Position numbers and translations under genes: made by a program. Shown one piece after another: positions 36,196-48,340 of a stretch of DNA of 64,000 nucleotides; the stretch's first letter is position 1; the number at the start of each line of letters is the position of its first letter. The stretch comes from Castor canadensis (lineage: Eukaryota > Chordata > Mammalia > Rodentia > Castoridae): NCBI RefSeq assembly GCF_047511655.1, contig NC_133389.1, forward strand, positions 128,471,973 through 128,535,972. Direction: 5' to 3'. The notes under the pieces were generated by a model, which was not told the origin of the DNA, did no database searches, and worked only from the letters and a program-made list of their open reading frames with translations.

Positions 36196-36425
36196 AAGCA
36201 AGCTACTTTGTTTACTTGTGGAGACAATTATCTCCTCAGCCCTTGGCTCTCATGTCCGTGGATTAATGCTCTTTTCCCTGTGATGGCTGGTGAATTATGC
36301 AAATGCTTTTCCTGCAACAAATTAGATAATGCGCTCACCATTTCTGATAACAAGACATTAAAAATAATGGCAAGTTACAATTCGATTTAAAATAATGTTC
36401 TTAATCTAGGTTGCCTAAATTCAAA
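36196..36425. promoter_or_regulatory. Candidate conserved enhancer-like block
   Basis: Repeat-free. It holds a perfect POU octamer ATGCAAAT (36297-36304) preceded by 'tgaatt', homeodomain-type 'gattaatg' and 'attagataat', and forkhead-like 'ttgtttac' at about 36208. Motif density and absence of repeats suggest a regulatory element; conservation is untested. Confidence 0.4.
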
Positions 36426-37059
36426 TGTTTTAATCTTTAAATAGACTCTACGGAATCAAGTTATCTTTGTAAGAACATGATTTTTCTAGAGAAAAATTAA
36501 GCCATTTTGGAATAACTTCTAGCAAGAAAGTGATTCTAGAAATCTGTCATTTCAACAATCGCCTTCCTTTCCACTACCCGTACTTCTGCCTTGAAGATAG
36601 AGCCATTTTGTCCTGACATCATAAATGAACATGAACCCAAATTTGATTCATTAATTCAAATAGTCTGCCAATTTCACAATAGGATTTATATACATGAACA
36701 CAGTTTAAAAATCAGACCTCAGCATTGTGCACCTATTTTTAAAAATCAATGAAAACCAAATGACACAAAGTACTTCACAATTAAGCCAAAAAACTTACTT
36801 ATAATCTTTCACCACAAAAGGGGACATTTTTACATACAAATTGTTCAAAACGCTAATCACTCCACAAGCATTTCTGATCAGAAATCTTAATAACACACTG
36901 TGCCTGTTCATTCCAATCCCCAGGATCTTGTGTTTCCCATCAGCATGACTCGAGAGAGCCAGACCCTGGTCCCACCGGACGGATGCAACCCCAGACTGTA
37001 AACGAGTGGTTCTCAGCTCCAGGCCATCCCTTCTCACTTGACCCCTGTCTTCCCAGAGC
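36426..37059. other. Unassigned intergenic sequence
   Basis: No recognised repeat, except a possible hAT-like 'gagtggttctcagctccag' at 37003-37021. No gene. Confidence 0.35.
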
Positions 37060-37310
37060 AGGAAAGCCGCTCGGCTGGGCTCAGCAGTGAGGGAATGAAG
37101 TGCATCGATTGCTCGTGATTATTAGCTGGAGTGGGATGAGCCTCCTCCTTATTATGCAGATTAGCTGAGCTCTCGGGCCCAGCATATTGTACAGATGCAG
37201 GCTAGCAGCTGCTCCTACAGATGGCAAGTACACAACTCCATTAGGATGGATCTATTGTCTGCTCCTGGCTTGCGCACAGACTCTGCAAAGAGAAATTTTT
37301 TCACGGTGAG
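37060..37310. promoter_or_regulatory. Candidate conserved enhancer, E-box cluster
   Basis: Unique, balanced-composition DNA with three E-boxes within 33 bp: CAGATG (37192-37197), CAGCTG (37206-37211) and CAGATGG (37218-37224). Homeodomain/POU-type cores 'tgattattagctgg' and 'attatgcagattagc' precede them. CAGATGG is a preferred proneural bHLH site, so a neural or sensory enhancer is one reading. No repeat or frame explains the block. Confidence 0.5.
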
Positions 37311-39174
37311 ATGTAAAGGCGCACACACACGCTCTTAAAAATTTGCACCCAGGAGACTCTTTACACAGCAGGGCCGACAGCACTCAAATTAGAAATCTAC
37401 CCTAAATAAGGACTTTCGTATGTCACAATTAAGCTTGTGTATTTTTTAAAGCAGATTAACCATTAAAACTGAGTAGTATAATTCAAATTTTGCAATGTCA
37501 TACTATTAAATATTCAAATTAAAAACAAATCCTAAGAGATTCATTCAGAAATTTGCACTACGTTCAGCTCTTCTGGGACCTTGTGTTTTGTTAACTCCCT
37601 TTTAAAGAGGTAAGTTTATCTTCCATAACATCAAAATGTGATAAGGAACAGAGTTCCCTCTAATAAACATTTGCTTTAGGATTCTTTGTGCTTATAGAGT
37701 TATCGTTTGTTCTAAGGAACATCAAAACTGCTAATTCAAGCTGGTCTGGAGTGAACGTATTCATGCAAGAATCCTTTTTGAGTAGTGTTTGCATCATTAG
37801 AAACTAAGTAACATTGTATGGTGCATAATTTTGGATATGGCGTAAAATAATCTGATTGCTACCTAATTAAAGACACTAAGCTGGTTTGGTTTTACTCTAT
37901 GTTTTCCTAGATCTTCCTCTCAAATTTAACCATGGAAAAGATCCCTGGTCAAGCAAGAGCCTAAAGGACCCTTCTTTCAAAAGAATGAGAAGGACTGCCA
38001 GGACGTTATAAGGAGTATAATTTAAACTTCTTATCAAAATACACGTACTCTGGTAAGTATGGTCAATAAAAGCTTAAAAGATTCAAGTTTAGAGGTGACT
38101 GCACAATAGGAAAAAGTGGACCTACCTAAGTATTCAGTCTAATTAATGTGGACAGTCAAATAAAATAATTTAAATCATATAAAAAGCCCATTACAGAATC
38201 AGAGTTGCTACAGTATAAAATAAGAGAGAAGAAGAGAAGAGAAAAATGTAAATTGATTGTTCTAGAATCATGTTTTCAAGTTTTGCCATTACCCATATAA
38301 AGAAATACATCTTCTGTCACCAGCCAGCACACACATGCACATATAGGTATGAATTTTATTAACTTTACCCTTCCAACTCATGATGTAGTCTGATGTTTTC
38401 TATTTTACTCTATTCCTATTTTCTACTGCTGATCAGAACATCAAATGAATTTCATGAACTACAGTTTGAAAATTACTATTTTAGAATGTGGTGAAGCAGG
38501 AAATGGATTGTGTGAATGTCAACATCAGTGTGAAAGGTCAGAAGGACCATATTCCAAATTGCCAAACTGGGATCCCACTGACACTTTGGAGTTGGCAGGG
38601 AGGCAGAACCACAGAAGACATGCCTCTTTTCTCCAGAATGAGTCACAGCAAATAGCAAACATTAAAAGGAGCACCAGGACTGGATCAAACAGGTTGCAAT
38701 GTGGTCCAGAGAGAAATGTGGCCCTGGACTTCATGCCCAGTGTCTTTAAGATCAAATAATCTAAAACAGATGTGCCTTGAAGACGGTGTTATGGCAGCAC
38801 ATTCTGAAATGACACATAAGGCAAGTGGAGTGTTGGGAAGGTGGAAACCCAAAACCCAGGGCTGAAAAGAGATTCCTGTTCTGAAGAGAATCCAAGTCTT
38901 TGCAGAAAGACAGCTCAAATATAACCAAGACCTAATACATCACAAACCTGCTAGAAGTCCAACCACCACTACTGAGTGAATACAGCAAGCTAAACTCTGT
39001 GACTGCATTAGTCAGGAATTCAACTGCACAGCAAGAGGAGCCAATTATAAAACAGTAAATTTAAAACAGATGAAAATTATGATACTACACAGTGGATATC
39101 TTGTCAATACATAAAAATAAAACCTAGTGTTCAACTTGCCCTGTGAATCCATTTCAGTTCAACACACATTTTTT
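37311..39174. other. Unassigned intergenic sequence
   Basis: Mostly AT-rich unique sequence. A 104-codon frame at 38445-38759 has no domain or splice context I recognise. Confidence 0.35.
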
Positions 39175-39295
39175 TGATAGAAGCCCCACGAGTCCAAGAA
39201 TTTGCTCTATTCTATTTACTGTACATTGTACAGTGTTTTACATAGGCCCTCAGTACAGAGCCGATGGATGAAGGTGTCAACACATAAATGAGTGA
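39175..39295 (+). mobile_element. L2-like 3' tail
   Basis: 'aagccccacgagtccaagaa' through 'ggccctcagtacagagccga' resembles the L2 terminus, weakly. Confidence 0.35.
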
Positions 39296-39409
39296 CATAT
39301 AAATAATTGCAACACAGTATAATAAGTCAAAAGTTCAACTATATACAGTACAGAGTTAGTCAAAGATTAATTAGGGGGTCAGGAGTCACCAAACACTTTT
39401 GAGATGGTT

Positions 39410-39690
39410 TTAAAGAGTAATCAATAGAAGGATGGACATTCCAAGGAAAAAACAGTAGAATGTGCAAAGGCACAAAGGTGTTGAATACTGACACAACTGT
39501 AAGTAGTGCCTCGTGATCAGAAAACTGTCTCATAGCTAGAGATATTGGGGGTTACAGGCATGGGATAGACAGGAGACTACAAGGGAAAGCCTAGACCATG
39601 GCCTTAACTATATCATGCCAAAAAGAAGACTGAACTTGAAGACACTCAAGAGTCTTCAGCAGAAGGGAGACATCATCAGATTTGATCAAA
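39410..39690 (+). mobile_element. L2-like LINE fragment
   Basis: 'gatggacattccaaggaaaa', 'gaatgtgcaaaggcacaaag', 'gtagtgcctcgtgatcagaa' and 'gcctagaccatggccttaac' follow the same region seen at 12500-12790 ('gtgcaaaggcc'). Confidence 0.55.
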
Positions 39691-41125
39691 TTCTCCAGTT
39701 TATATAAACAGAGCCCACTACAAACCCTTTCAGTAGGCTTGCTCTTCTTTCTGGCAACTGCCAGTTCTTGGCACCAGCCTTCTCCTGTCTGTCATTTGGA
39801 CTTTTGTAGGACCCCATTAAAATTAAGAGCATTTGCTCCTCTTCTGGACAAGTCAAGCCAGCCTTTCTGGATCTTGAAGTCCAGAATCAGTGAAGTCCCT
39901 TTCTGCTTCCAAAAGATAACAGTATTGTTCAGTTTCCCTTCCCCACAAACAGGATGCTCAAAGCAGGCCATAAACTAACTGATATGTTGTCTGTTGAGGC
40001 AGATTGAAGATTCTCCCCAGTTTCAGTTCACAAATGAAGTTTTAGTGTCTCAATAGAACATTTGCTACTGACTTGCTACCAAACAGCTTAGTTTTTACTG
40101 TTTGCTTCTCGGAGTTCTTCTCAGTGCCTCTGGTCACACACTTTTTCTATCACCCAGTACCCTCTTCATTCCCTGTTTCCATTTGTTGAAATTCTTCCTC
40201 CCTGCCCCATGACACTTAGTCACATTCATTCTTATTTTATACTTGGTTTTGAACATACTGGTTTCCCCCATGGATGGCAATCTTTGAGGGTGGGAACCAG
40301 GAGTGATTTATCTTTGATCTACTCACATTCAAATTAGTAAATACAATAATAAATGAAATAGCGTATGTTAAATCCCTGTGTATAATACAAATTACTAAGA
40401 AAGTGATAGTTCTCGTTAGATGATCTCTCTCCTCTTCCCCCTCCCCTCATACACACACATACATGCAAACACACACAGACATAAAAGAATTCCTTATCTT
40501 TCAATTGGGTTGTCTATCAATCTACAGCATCCACTCCACAACAGCACTAGAAACACATTCGCATCCTCCCTGTCTCCCTTGATTATTATCCCTCAAAGTC
40601 CTCTTGCTTTCTTTGTCCCCTGCTCTTCATCCTAGGACCTGGCTAACTAGCTGTCTGCCCCATTCGGCACAGAGCTTTACACAATCCACACATGTGCACT
40701 TGGCCTGTGGATTACTGTTATAGTTGTAATTAGAGTTGGCACATTAAAATTCAGGAGAAGACACAAACATCGACTTTGGGGCTTCTATTGAGACTAGGTC
40801 ACAAAAAGCTGGAGCTAGAGTCGTGGCTGTCCTGTTGGTTGAAATACACCCTCTCCAGTTTGCCCTATTGTCTTCTTGGTATCCAGCCAAGAGTGACTTG
40901 TCATTTAACAGTATGCTCATACAGCTGGTTTTCCTAGTATAGAGGATTATTTCTCTGCTTCCCCATCTCTACCAAAGTGGGAAAAAGAAAAACTGACTGA
41001 GAAGACTGAAATTTTCTTACATCAGAACTTCTGCTTTCATTTCTGTTCATTCATGTGGTCCTGAACGTTTGTGTTTAGACCCCCAATGTGAAGCATCGAT
41101 ATCAGTGCCAGTTTGATTAAGAATG
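39691..41125. other. Unassigned; L2-like tail about 40190-40370
   Basis: Near 40190-40370 'tggatggcaatctttgaggg' and 'tgggaaccaggagtgattta' may be an L2 3' end. A short CA-rich patch lies at 40450-40480. No gene. Confidence 0.35.
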
Positions 41126-41133
41126 CAAGACCA

Positions 41134-41222
41134 GGCTGGGGCATGGCTCTAGTGACAGCATGTTTGCCAACAAAGCATGAGGCCGTGACTTCAAACCCCA
41201 ATACCACCAAAAAAAAAAAAAT
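41134..41222 (+). mobile_element. Monomeric ID SINE
   Basis: 'ggctggggcatggctctagt', 'gcatgaggccgtgacttcaa' and 'accccaataccacc' plus A13. This is a full ID arm without a B1 arm. Confidence 0.9.
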
Positions 41223-41305
41223 GTAGTTCTGAAATTGTGGTGATGGTTGCACAACTCTGTGAATATGTTGAAAATGTAACTACTTAACTTTACTCCTTAA
41301 AAAGG
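41223..41305 (+). mobile_element. Old L1 3'UTR end fragment
   Basis: 'gaaattgtggtgatggttgc' and 'acaactctgtgaatatgttg' match the terminal 3'UTR of L1ME-type elements. Confidence 0.75.
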
Positions 41306-42770
41306 TGAAGTAGCTCAAAGGATTCAGGACCACTGTGAATGACACGACATAAGGGATTTATTTTGCAGCTGAAGGAGCTGGGGAAGACATTTACAGAAAG
41401 CTGGTGGTGAATCTGGAACCAATTGCTATCAGTGAGCAGAGTACAGTTAAGAAGAAAAGCTGAACATGAAGCAAGAAAGAGAAAAGACAAATTAGAACCT
41501 GTGGAGACAAATGGACCTTCGTTTCTCATCATCTCCAACCCAGATAATGCAAGCAGCTGGTGCCTTTCCCCATAGGTGCTGTTCAAGATTTGGGAGGCAA
41601 ATCCCAAATTTATACTCTGAAACTCCGTGTAGGGCTCTAGGCTTCCTTGCAGCTGATGGTCAACCCCAACCCAAAAATCATACAGAGAAGAGAATTCTGG
41701 GAAATGTAGTTCTACCTTGGCTAAGTGATACTTCAATACCACTACAGCAGGCACTGGTACAGTTCTGGCAGGCTAATTATGGGATCATGCACAATAAATA
41801 AGTTTTTACCATACTTCATCTGAACAAATAAATCTAATAATAATCAGAGAATGTAAGAATGTGTCTTAAAGATTGTTCCAGCACTATGACACAGCACCCA
41901 ACACAGTGCTTTGCACAGAGTAAATGCTTAATATGTTTTAGAGAATTAGATCAGCTAGTATTGGCTATCCACTTAAAAAACAAATCTAAGATGATATTCA
42001 CAATAGGGAAACAAATAGCAGTATTATAAAACATTTTGGTTCTATTAATAGTTTCATTTTTTACAAAAGTAGCTTTCATTTTGACCAATAACAGTGTTTT
42101 AGAGTTCACAAGCTTTCAAATTTAAACATAAAAATGATCTTCACTTCATATAGTACGTTAATCAAGAAACAAATCCTTAATTAAGCAAATCATTTGCATT
42201 ACAAATAAAGTTATAAACAAAGGGCTAATTTATAAATGTATAAATTAACTATGGTTCTTTATTTCATCTGTAATGGATATATTTGTCAACTATTTTGCAA
42301 ATTTCTAGCAAATAGGTAAAAATAAATAGAAAATGAAGGAAGATTAACAAAATTAACCAGAAAAATTAGACCTTCATTTCTTCAAAGAACCAGAACATTT
42401 CCAGAGTCACATGTTTTTCTTGATGAACAATGTTAAAACAGAAACCAAATATGAAAATAATCTTACATAATGCTATCTTAGAATTTATCTTTGTTGAGTA
42501 AAACAGATGCTTTTACCAGTTCTCAAAGGTCTGCTTCCCTGGTCCAACCCTCACTCTTACAGACTTGGTCCATGGGTCCCAAAATCAAACTCAGCAGCAG
42601 ACAAAGAACCCTGCCACTTACTAGATAAATATATCTAAAAATTAAAATCACCCCAAGCTAGCCAGTGAGAGTTAGGTGCGTTCAGAAATAAACTTAATTT
42701 TAATCCGTGTTACTGGATGACATTTTCCTAATTTAACCTGGGTACACACTTTCTTTAGCAAATGTTAACC
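41306..42770. other. Unassigned; 154-codon minus frame at 41290-41754
   Basis: The longest open frame here outside known repeats is 41290-41754 (minus). Its translation shows no domain, signal peptide or conserved motif. The DNA ('gaattctgggaaatgtagtt') looks more like an unidentified LTR-type repeat than an exon. 42000-42480 is AT-rich, with an octamer ATTTGCAT at 42192-42199; function unknown. Confidence 0.35.
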
Positions 42771-42788
42771 AGAAATTTAAAAGGTGTT

Positions 42789-43056
42789 TTGGCCAGGCAC
42801 AATGACTCAGGCCGGTAATTCTAGCTACTCAGAAGGTGAAGATAGAAAACATTGTGACTTGAGGCCAGCCCAGGCAAAAAGCCCCCAGGATCTCATCTCA
42901 GCTACTGCCTGTCATCCGGCTATGCGGGGAAGCACAAATATGAGCATCACAAGTTCAGGCCCCTGTGGTCAAAAAGCAAGACCCTATGTCAAAAATAACC
43001 AACACAACAGGGTTGGCAGAGTGACTCAGGTGTAGTGCACCTGCCTAGCAAGTGAG
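42789..43056 (+). mobile_element. Trimeric B1-B1'-ID SINE, 3'-truncated, tailless, 18-bp TSD
   Basis: The first arm is 'ggccaggcacaatgactcag'-'gccagcccaggcaaaaagcc'. The second is 'ccggctatgcggggaagcac' to 'agcaagaccctatgtcaaaa'. Linker DNA 'ataaccaacacaa' leads into an ID arm that stops at 'ctgcctagcaagtg', before its B-box and poly-A. Perfect 18-bp duplications agaaatttaaaaggtgtt (42771-42788, 43057-43074) flank it, so the truncation was present at insertion. Confidence 0.9.
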
Positions 43057-43108
43057 AGAAATTTAAAAGGTGTTATGTATAAGATAATTAGCTCTGAGAT
43101 ATTCGAGG

Positions 43109-43308
43109 GTTTTGTTTTTGTTTTTTGCGGTACTGGGGCTTGAACTCAGGGCCTACTCCTAGAGCCACTCCGCCAGCCTTTTTTTGCGAAGGGATTTTTT
43201 GAGATAGCATCTCACACAACTATTTACCCAGGCTGGCTTCAAATCGCGATCCTCCTGAACTCTTCCTCCTGAGTAGCTAGGATTATAGGCATGAGCCCCC
43301 GGCACCTG
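43109..43308 (-). mobile_element. Dimeric B1-ID SINE, short-ID subfamily
   Basis: The plus strand reads a T-rich tail, 'gcggtactggggcttgaact', 'ctagagccactccgccagcc', the linker 'tttttgcgaagggatttttt' and a B1 arm ending 'tataggcatgagcccccggc'. The ID arm lacks about 24 nt, as at 25020-25219. Confidence 0.92.
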
Positions 43309-45355
43309 GAATCCCACCCCTTTAGGCATCTTTCCAGAGTAAATATTTCGTTCTTAGGCTTTGAATACCCTAAGTCCTGGAACACATCTCAAATTTAAAT
43401 CCTTACTTTTCAGACCTTGGTTCTTAAAAATGTATACATCTAAAACTTCCCAAAAATGTCCTCTATGCATTATTTCCCAGAACCCTAAGGGGTCCCACTG
43501 CCCTCTTTCAACACGTCAGCAACTTTAGTATGGTCTACAGCCACACATCAGTTTTGAAGTTCAAAACACCCATCCTTTTAGTTAACTGAGAAGACTGTTC
43601 AGAAGTATAATCATGTTTAAACATCGTGTACTTTGCATACCTCATTATTTATTGAATAAATGAATCTTCCCACCAAAACTGTTTACCTATACATAAATAT
43701 TGAAAACCTACCTCAGATTGCTTTAAAAATCTATTCCAGGCCTATTATGAAAGATTCCTAAGCATCACTTATTATTCTCACTTTCAAAACCCGTTAAGGA
43801 ATACTTACATTCTGAAACATTCAATTTTAGAATAAGTTACAGCTGGAGAGGATAATAGCACAAACAGAAAATTCTCTGAATCTCCCTAACGTGGTCTTGG
43901 ATAAGAAATTGAAAAGGACTGAGTAGAGTTGTCCAGTTTGGAAAACTGAAATGATAATAAATCATTATGGAGTGATTGGTTCCAACTGGTGTGTTTCAAG
44001 TATTGTTAAGGCCATTTTGCTGATGGATTTATTGCAAAGTCAGTGTCATATTTAGGAAATAAAGAGATTAATACATGGGTGTACCTACATGTAGAAACAC
44101 ATCTCTGTTTATAAAATACAGATGAGAAATGCTCCTGCAGTTGTATTGTTTGGGTATTTTTAGTGTTTACCAATGAGTAGTTCACCTACCACCATAGTAC
44201 CACAGGCAGCAGAGATAATTGATGGTAGTTCCAGATGTCAAAACCTTCTATCTGGTTATTCATCAGTGACATCAAACACATGAATAGAGGTGTTAATTCA
44301 GAATTTTGGGAGTATGAAATAAACAAGGCTGATTGGAAATTCCATTAAGATATTCTTTCTCATTCATTCTCTCCCTCTCTGATCCCTTCTCTTACACACA
44401 CACAGACACACACACACACTCTTATGGCCTTCAGGCAGTATGTCCTCTATTGGAGCACACACATCAGGCATGACTTGGTGGCTGCTTTGGGGAGGCAGGT
44501 GCTCAGCTGCCCCATCTTTGTGACAGTTTCTATGTCACATATGTCATCACCAACCTGACACATGTATGCCATCTCCCTTAATAACCCAGGGAGGTCTTGG
44601 GTCAGAGGTTTCCCCTCATATGACTGACAGCCAGGGAGGCAGATACCTGCATAAAACCAGCAGCTGGAGCGAGAGGACAGGGCTTCATGGGGAATTTCTC
44701 CTCCAACAAGGAACCTTCACTCAGCATGACCTGCCTTGGAGAAAGCTTCAGACAAGGTCCTTTCTTTTCCACTTCAAATTCTGCCTTGAAACAAGCTCTC
44801 TTAGCCACCTGCAATTGCTGTAAATCAATTTCCAAGCAGAAATCACTATGCAAAATATGCATAAGTCAAGATGAGTAAGGAGGTGACAAGCTGCCCTGCC
44901 CTGCCTCCTGTCAGGTGGGGTCTTCTCTTTCCTCTCCCACAAAGTCCCAGGAGGTTAAGAGAGGACTCAGACTCACAGAATTCTAAGACTGGAGGTGACC
45001 GCAGGAGATCATCTAGGCCTGCTTTCTGACTTTGTCCACAACTTCAACTCTTCTCACTCTCTTGATGTATTGGGTCGTTATTGCTGGTGGGTTTTAATAC
45101 AACCAAAATGCCAGAGTAATCATTTGTGAAGAGAAATATAATTATCAAAGGAACCAGGTATCTCAATTCTAATTACCAACCCACTCTCTCTGTGTGTTCA
45201 CCTTTAACTCTTAAGGTAGTTTGTTTTGATAAGTTGCAATTTGGTATTCATTGTTCTTTTATAGAAAAATATCTTAGTATGTAGAGTTTTAACTTAGACC
45301 TATGAATTATTTATTCCTTTCTCCCAGCCCCCTGCTTAGTTGGTGCATCTAGGTT
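43309..45355. other. Unassigned intergenic sequence
   Basis: A CA-rich tract lies at 44394-44420. Overlapping frames on both strands near 44566-44942 have no domain. Nothing else recognised. Confidence 0.4.
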
Positions 45356-45357
45356 TT

Positions 45358-45383
45358 CTCTCTCTCTCTCTTTTTTTTTTTTT
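45358..45383. repeat. (TC)n plus poly-T tract
   Basis: Seven TC units then T13; no SINE follows that I can recognise. Confidence 0.9.
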
Positions 45384-45874
45384 GTTTCAGTGGGCTTTTA
45401 TTGAGATATTTAACAATAACAACAAAAAAACCAAGATTTTTACCATCTTTTTTGAGCCTTCTAAACTCAGGAGAGCTAAGTTCTTTAGTTCCGGATAAAA
45501 TTAAACAATGTGTAGGCTGGCCCAGGCTCCTAGGTAGAACATCACAGAGGCAGTTAAAACTCTGCCTTGTGTGAATCATCTTGAATCTTGTCATTCTAAA
45601 AGGATCAGAAATCTGCTGCTGGACAAGAAGGGTCAATCTGCAGAAGTAAAGACGACAAAGGGTCAAAGCTGAAGAGCCTTTCTATGGCAGTCAGATTCTG
45701 CTGTGTTTGATGGCTTACAGGTCCCATCCAATACATTTCAGGAAGGTTCCAAGCAACAGCCATGAACCTGATTGGCCACCATTGTGGTGAGAGTCAGTGG
45801 GCAAGAAGATCTGCTGAAAATAAACAATGAGAAATCTTTCCTCACTATCTGGAGCTGGTGGAAAGAAGGTAAGA

Positions 45875-46140
45875 AATGCAGATTTGTTATGCTAAATGAA
45901 AGAAACCAGTGTAGTGCCACATAGTGTATGCTCCATTTATATGGAATATTCAGAATAGGCAAATCCATAGAGACAAAAAGCAGTTTAGTGGCTGCCAGAG
46001 GAAGACAGGGGAAGGGGGAGGATGGGAGTGACTACTGTGGGTAGAGGGTTTCTTTTGGGAATGATAAAAATATTCCAAAACTAGATTGTGGAAATGGTTA
46101 CACAGCATTATGAATTTGCTAGAATGTCACCAATAAATTA
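45875..46140 (+). mobile_element. Old L1 3'UTR end
   Basis: 'gaaagaaaccagtgtagtgc', 'tccatttatatggaatattc', 'agaataggcaaatccataga', 'gtttagtggctgccagagga' and 'aaactagattgtggaaatgg' follow the terminal region of L1ME-type elements. Confidence 0.85.
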
Positions 46141-46216
46141 ATGTTCTATGTATTATCACAATTTTTTAGAAAGGATATGCCTGCAGGGTTTTTCCTTGGG
46201 TTTGGCTTTAGTTGGG

Positions 46217-46530
46217 TTTTTTTGGGGGGGTACTGGGGGTTGAACTCAGGGCTTTGCATTTGCGAGGCAGGCACTCTAGCACTTGAGCCATGCCCCTATC
46301 CTTTTTGCTTTAGTTATCTTTTAATAGGGTCTCACATTTATGCCCCAACCCATCTGGGGCACAAATAGGGCTTTCCACAGAGCTAGAACCACAGGCATAC
46401 ACCATCATACCTGGTTATGGGTTGAAATGAGATCTTGAGACCTTTTTGCCAGGGCTGTCCTCAAAGTGCAAACCTCCTGATCTCTGTCTCCTCAGTAGCT
46501 GAAATTACAGGCATGAGCCACCATGCCTGC
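46217..46530 (-). mobile_element. Trimeric B1-B1'-ID SINE
   Basis: The plus strand begins with a full reversed ID arm ('tactgggggttgaactcagg', 'gcaggcactctagcacttga'). Then comes a middle unit ('ttttgctttagttatctttt' to 'catacaccatcatacctggt') and a second B1-type arm ('gagatcttgagacc' to 'caggcatgagccaccatgcc'). Confidence 0.88.
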
Positions 46531-46934
46531 CATGCCTGAAGTTTTTAAGACGGAGAAATTCCCTCCCTTCCTGTAGGCCACCCGTACAGCCAGTAGGGTA
46601 TGGTAGAACAGATAATAATTCAGCAGGGAGAGAAGAAAGAGAAATTCCCAAAGGTGGGCAGGAGAAAGAGGCAGCTCTCAGTTTCCCCCTCATCCAGGAT
46701 TGTGCCAGGTGAAAGGATCTGAACAGGCCACTTAGCACTTGTGCTCTAAGAGCTTGTTCACTAGATTTAAAGAGCTAGATGAACATGGACTAAAATCCAG
46801 TTTCTCCTCTTCTACCTAAGTATCACATCTTAACCAATAGCATTACCAGTATGTGTGATGGAGTCAAAAGCCCTCCAGACCTCCTCCTCTGTCCTCATAA
46901 GCCTATGTAGCCAAAGCCATTTTCTCCCTAATCT
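46531..46934. other. Unassigned intergenic sequence
   Basis: Nothing recognised. Confidence 0.4.
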
Positions 46935-47155
46935 CCAGAAAAGGAAACTGAAACTGAAAAGGGGCTAAAAAAGTTGCCAAAAACCACACAGGCAGTAAAC
47001 ACACAGTTAAGACTGTAGAGCTCCAGTTTCTACATTTCTAAAACGGGGGAGAATAATAACTGCTTTGCAAGATCATCATTTGGATTAGAGATGTATTATT
47101 GAATGTTACTAACACAGGGTTCTGAGTGATGGTCACTAAATGGCAGCAAAAATGA
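46935..47155. mobile_element. MIR-derived fragments
   Basis: 'agaaaaggaaactgaaactg' and 'aaaccacacaggcagtaaac' look like a reversed MIR piece; 'tttctacatttctaaaacgg' and 'gagaataataactgctttgc' then look like a forward piece. Confidence 0.5.
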
Positions 47156-47544
47156 GTGATTAACCTCACAAGACCTCGTGAGGGAAGTCCCATGGCTTGT
47201 TAGTAATAAGGCTGTAAGTAGATCTCAGCTGAGCAGCTTCCAATCTAATGTCCATCTGACCCTCTATGTTTAGAAGGACATGCCTATGACAACCGTTCAG
47301 CAACCAATCAACACAGAACTAATCGGAACATCAGAAATGACTGCAGAGTAGGTCTGGGGCAGAAGACAGGTGCCTTTTAGGAGAGCAGGACTCTGAACAA
47401 GGGGAGGGAATGGTAAAGGCAGTGGACAGTTAAGAAGATTTCCTGACATTGTTACCCACTTCTAGAGAGAGTTCTGGAGAAGCAATGATCTCTGATGACC
47501 CAGGTGCCCCCAAAATGGCACATAGTGGTATACTGGCATTATAG

Positions 47545-47785
47545 TATGATAATAACAATGAGTACCAACTGCTGTGCACTTACTGCAACCAGGCATTAGA
47601 CAGTGTGTTGTGTACATTTTTCTCAAATACTTACGATTAGGCATGGAGTAGGAATCATGGTCTTCATTTGCTGATTAGAAATTCAGAACCTAGGATCACA
47701 TAGCTAGTAAATGGAAGAACTGGAATTCAAACTCAGGACTATATAACTACAAAACCTTGGCCCTTAACTAACATGTTGCTTCTCA
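47545..47785 (-). mobile_element. MIR SINE
   Basis: 'gtgcacttactgcaaccagg', 'cttcatttgctgattagaaa', 'aggatcacatagctagtaaa', 'tggaagaactggaattcaaa' and 'ccttggcccttaactaacat' match a reversed MIR over most of its length. Confidence 0.85.
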
Positions 47786-48329
47786 TGAGCTAGATTACTA
47801 GCCCCTTCGTAATTGCCGTGGCTACTTCTGGCATGAATAGGAGTGGACTCAATAAATAGCAGTATCTATCCATGCACTAACATTTGCCAAGGAGAAAACA
47901 AATAGGATAAAGTGGCCTAGGGCAAACCCTAGGCAGAATATTAAATAAAAATTCCTTTCAGCCCATCACCAAAAGCAGAGACTATGGCCCACATCAGGCT
48001 CAAAGGTGCCAATCAGAACTAGGAAGTTCTCACTTTCCAGACAGATACTCAGCACTCAGTTAAGGCCATGCCTTCAGCCTTCCAAACTTTCAGGTACAGT
48101 TTTCCAGGTGGTCTTGGCATCATCAAGCTAGAGAGAGAAATTCATTCATTGAATTTGGCTCTTTCAAAACTGCATGGGTCATTCTTAGAAACAAGCACAC
48201 AAAATAAACTCCAAAGACTCCATTTACTAGTTTCATATCCAACACTGTACAGCGGAGCACCAGCAGTTTACTATTTAGCCAACACACCACCAACAATTTG
48301 TGATTACTGCTATAAAAAAAATTTGTGAC
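47786..48329. other. Unassigned intergenic sequence
   Basis: Nothing recognised; the frame at 48068-48328 has no domain. Confidence 0.4.
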
Positions 48330-48340
48330 TACATGCTATC

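Noticed and set aside
38445..38759. 104-codon frame with several cysteines
   Set aside because: Cysteine spacing fits no zinc finger or disulfide family I know; no splice or promoter context.
39218..39236. Palindrome 'ctgtacattgtacag'
   Set aside because: Lies in AT-rich L2-like DNA; a 15-bp near-palindrome there is not surprising and has no supporting context.
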